In this document: piece by piece, positions 6,385 to 7,955 of the stretch
Layout: every line of letters begins with the position of its first letter
How positions within the stretch are numbered: the first letter of the stretch is position 1
Assembly (NCBI GenBank): GCA_001798455.1
Contig: MGSI01000134.1
Span: 1 to 7,955 of the forward strand
DNA from: Deltaproteobacteria bacterium RIFCSPLOWO2_02_FULL_57_26
GTDB lineage: Bacteria; Desulfobacterota; Binatia; UBA9968
Length of the DNA: 7,955 nucleotides
Reading direction: 5' to 3'
Translations under genes and position numbers: made by a program
The notes under the pieces: model-generated
Told to the model about the DNA's origin: nothing
What the model saw: the letters and a program-made list of their open reading frames with translations, nothing else
The model's database searches: none

Positions 6385-6578
6385 CGCTTCACTCCTTTGA
6401 GTCCGGCTTGTCGCAGTACTGACGCTAATGTGCCCTTCGGCATGTCGTCGCCTGGATGACCGCTGACTGTTACGCGACCTGTTTTTGTGGGATGCTTGAA
6501 CTGCCGGTGACTTCCTTCCGTTACTACCAACCGCCACCCGTCTGCTTCGAGCATCCGAATTACCTCACGTACCTTCAC
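6381..6578 (-). CDS. hicA: HicA-family toxin (mRNA interferase)
   Basis: The 65-residue protein has the compact dsRBD-like HicA fold: MLEADGWRLVVTEGSHRQFKHP at 9-30 with the catalytic H24 in GSHRQFKHP, then RVTVSGHPGDDMPKGT (35-50) and a closing helix LASVLRQAGLKG. HicA cleaves mRNA and arrests growth when not held by HicB. Length and all key residues are normal, so the toxin looks active. The start is GTG at 6576-6578; no Shine-Dalgarno sequence is seen before it. The gene order, toxin first with a 4-base overlap into the antitoxin, is typical of hicAB. The pair sits between two attC-like sites, as toxin-antitoxin modules often do in integron arrays. Confidence 0.92.
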   Translation of the reverse strand: MKVREVIRMLEADGWRLVVTEGSHRQFKHPTKTGRVTVSGHPGDDMPKGTLASVLRQAGLKGVKR

Positions 6579-6586
6579 AACGGTAC

Positions 6587-6592
6587 TATATC
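6587..6592 (-). promoter_or_regulatory. Possible -10 element of hicAB
   Basis: TATAGT (5 of 6 matches to TATAAT) on the minus strand sits six to eight bases before the GTG start, with no good -35 at 16-18 bases and no Shine-Dalgarno site. If used, transcription would start at or next to the GTG, giving a leaderless hicA message. This rests on one hexamer only. Confidence 0.3.
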
Positions 6593-6661
6593 AGAAGAAA
6601 AACATCAGACGCCACATCAGTAGTCTTTTCGCTACTCCTTATCATGTCTATTTTTTTAGCG

Positions 6662-6725
6662 GTCTAACGCCTTGCCGCTAAGGGTGAGAAGCGCCTCGGC
6701 GTCGGTCTCAAGCTCAGAGTTAGGC
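6662..6725 (-). repeat. attC-like recombination site A (between methyltransferase and hicA)
   Basis: On the minus strand the site starts with GCCTAAC (RYYYAAC), has a 5-base spacer TCTGA, the box GCTTGAGACCGA, a central dyad CGCC-GA-GGCG, the TGAGA/TCTCA pair around it, and ends GCGTTAGAC (GTTRRRY). The ends pair in 6 of 7 positions. At 64 bases it is a typical attC length. The shared box and the identical spacer length tie it to the site at 6069-6126. It lies 38 bases after the methyltransferase stop. Confidence 0.55.
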
Positions 6726-6763
6726 CTAAAAATTCACAATGTCTCCTTTTCTTCTTCGCTTAG

Positions 6764-7768
6764 CTACTTCGGCTTTCGAGCGGTCATGACACCATCCCCG
6801 TCAGGCAGCAAGAAGTTTGCACGCTCAATGTTCACGAATCCTGCGTCACTGAGCCAACCTCTGTGTTCTTGCTCCGTGTACGACTCGCCAGCGTCAAACA
6901 GATTTATGAAATTCAGATTGAATCCGACAGCCTCTAGAGGCGAGGTGCGACAGTCATCGAGAATCTGCGCGACGATGTATATCATGCCGCCTGGTTTTAT
7001 TGCGGCACCTATGTTCTTTACTGCGAGGCACGCGTCTCTTAGAGACAGAACCTGGAGCAGATTTCTCAAAATCGCAACGTCATATAAAACTGGTAAAGGT
7101 CCGCTCAGCACATCCGCCGCAATCACTTTAACACGATCGGTCATCCCTTCCTCTTCAATGACCTTCTGAGCAATCGGCGTTACCAGGGGAAGGTCAAGCG
7201 CAGTCGCTTGCATGTGGGGACAGGCCTTTGTCATTGTTAAAGCAATTCCCGCACATCCACTGCCAACGTCCGCCAGGGTCTTGATCGTTGTGAAGTCATA
7301 CCTCTCTAACAAAGCACGCGCCGACTGTACGGCACGCACGTTTATTCTTCGAAGGAACGCTTCGACTTCGTCCCGTGGAGAGTTGGAGAAATCGAGTTTC
7401 GCCTGCGGAACTCCGGTCCTAATAGACTCGGCAGTTTTGAGTTTATAGACCCATTGAGCGGAGAAGGTTGCGTGTCTGTTGCCTATGTAAGATGGAGCAC
7501 CCTTCACCAGGAATTGATTGGCTTCAGGGGTATTCGAGAAACGTCCATTCTGCTCAGTCAATAGTTCTGCGGTAACCAAGGAGTACAGAAGGAGTCGTAA
7601 TCGTGCGGGACCTACACCAATCGCATGGGCGATCTCTTCGGCAGTCTTGGGACCTGCCTGCAGCGGCGTGAAAACATCAAGCTGCATCCCCGCCAGCATG
7701 GCGAAAGCGGCATCAGCAGCAAATCTCGATTTATTCACGGTGTCGGGTCGAGGAACTGGACTTTCCAT
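6764..7768 (-). CDS. SAM-dependent methyltransferase, O-methyltransferase family 2 (PF00891) type
   Basis: The 334-residue protein has the two-part build of the caffeate/hydroxyneurosporene O-methyltransferase family. The N-terminal winged-helix dimerisation domain spans about 12-100 (FAMLAGMQLDVFTPL, KTAEEIAHAIGVGPARLRLLL). The Rossmann SAM-binding domain has motif I DVGSGCAG (167-174), LDLP (191-194) with acidic D192, RVKVIAADVL (212-221) and PGGMIYIVAQ (259-268). The family's catalytic His in the LxxVLHDW motif is replaced: the segment reads LRNLLQVLS, with Q239 at that place. So it may use other chemistry or may have lost O-methylation. The substrate is unknown. ATG 7768 is supported by GGGAG eight bases upstream. 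Codon use is more AT-rich than in the genes to the left, which suggests transfer. It is followed by the attC-like site A and may itself be a cassette gene. Confidence 0.88.
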   Translation of the reverse strand: MESPVPRPDTVNKSRFAADAAFAMLAGMQLDVFTPLQAGPKTAEEIAHAIGVGPARLRLLLYSLVTAELLTEQNGRFSNTPEANQFLVKGAPSYIGNRHATFSAQWVYKLKTAESIRTGVPQAKLDFSNSPRDEVEAFLRRINVRAVQSARALLERYDFTTIKTLADVGSGCAGIALTMTKACPHMQATALDLPLVTPIAQKVIEEEGMTDRVKVIAADVLSGPLPVLYDVAILRNLLQVLSLRDACLAVKNIGAAIKPGGMIYIVAQILDDCRTSPLEAVGFNLNFINLFDAGESYTEQEHRGWLSDAGFVNIERANFLLPDGDGVMTARKPK

Positions 7769-7786
7769 AGTGGCATCTCCCAGAAT

Positions 7787-7816
7787 CGTATATCTTTCGG
7801 TTCAGGTAAAGTTCAA
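7787..7816 (-). promoter_or_regulatory. Possible promoter of the methyltransferase gene
   Basis: On the minus strand, TTGAAC (plus 7811-7816, 4 of 6 matches to TTGACA), an 18-base spacer and TATACG (plus 7787-7792, 4 of 6 matches to TATAAT) precede the gene. The start would fall near 7780, leaving a leader of about a dozen bases that contains the GGGAG ribosome site. The same -35 bases overlap the GTTGAAC core-like sequence at 7811-7817. Beyond it, 7818-7955 holds no gene I can support. Confidence 0.35.
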
Positions 7817-7955
7817 CGCTGCCTGACGACAATAAGCCTTAGAAGCAACCCGGAAGACCGGAAATGCCGCCGCGATCTTTGGGAATTCCGCAAGCGCTGC
7901 ATTCTTGTTCACGGGCACGTGGGGTCGCGCTCCCGGTGCTCGGTGCAGGTAAGCC

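Noticed and set aside
6121..6537. Longer hicB start at 6537 (138 residues)
   Set aside because: It would overlap three quarters of hicA; the ATGA junction and GGAG site favour 6384, and the extra N-terminus is a basic, low-complexity shadow.
6672..7169. Plus-strand 165-codon frame opposite the methyltransferase
   Set aside because: It is rich in S, R and T, lacks motifs, and is antisense to a gene with an intact SAM-binding domain.
7818..7955. Short frames on both strands at the right edge (for example plus-strand ATG at 7863, and a minus-strand frame ending at TAA near 7840)
   Set aside because: They are under 50 codons, run off the window or lack any recognisable motif or ribosome site, so no gene is called.
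1..7955. CRISPR arrays, tRNA, rRNA or IS transposase genes
   Set aside because: No regularly spaced direct repeats, cloverleaf or rRNA-like sequence, and no transposase-like reading frame were seen.

Overview
The window reads as bacterial chromosome with two different characters. Positions 1 to about 5990 are GC-rich with strong G/C at third codon positions and hold metabolic genes. Positions about 6000 to 7810 are visibly more AT-rich and hold accessory genes, all on the minus strand. The dispersed C/G-run hairpin at 3485-3531 is of a kind familiar from Desulfobacterota, Nitrospirota and similar environmental lineages. That, with a Cox/Xdh-type hydroxylase and an HdrD/GlcF-like Fe-S protein, suggests an environmental and possibly anaerobic bacterium. 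No taxon can be fixed from the sequence alone.

Layout, plus strand: positions 1-3416 hold a tight three-gene operon for a molybdenum hydroxylase of the xanthine dehydrogenase / CO dehydrogenase superfamily, ordered FAD subunit (5' end cut off by the window edge), two-[2Fe-2S] subunit, then molybdopterin subunit. Electrons would flow from the substrate at Mo, through the two [2Fe-2S] clusters, to FAD. The substrate is unknown. The sequence argues against CO dehydrogenase (no Cys in the active-site loop) and against 4-hydroxybenzoyl-CoA reductase (no [4Fe-4S] insert in the FAD subunit). A gap with a long hairpin repeat follows, then a short-chain dehydrogenase/reductase (3592-4350) that could act in the same pathway. 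Downstream, 4353-4550 holds a coding-like fragment that may be the tail of a lost gene.

Minus strand: 4613-5971 encodes an HdrD/GlcF-like iron-sulfur protein convergent with the dehydrogenase. One cubane-cluster cysteine is replaced and the second CCG domain is degenerate. An extended -10 promoter lies directly upstream. At 6121-6578 there is a hicA-hicB toxin-antitoxin pair with an ATGA overlap, and at 6764-7768 a SAM-dependent methyltransferase of the caffeate O-methyltransferase type that lacks the usual catalytic His.

The most notable observation is that hicAB is bracketed by two related sites in the same orientation (6069-6126 and 6662-6725). They have the architecture of integron attC sites: RYYYAAC and GTTRRRY-like ends, a shared 12-nt box at the same offset, and an internal dyad. 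The hicB stop codon lies inside one of them. This suggests that hicAB, and perhaps the methyltransferase, are gene cassettes in an integron or a cluster of attC sites without an integrase in view. The last 187 bases (7769-7955) hold the methyltransferase promoter region and no gene that I can support.
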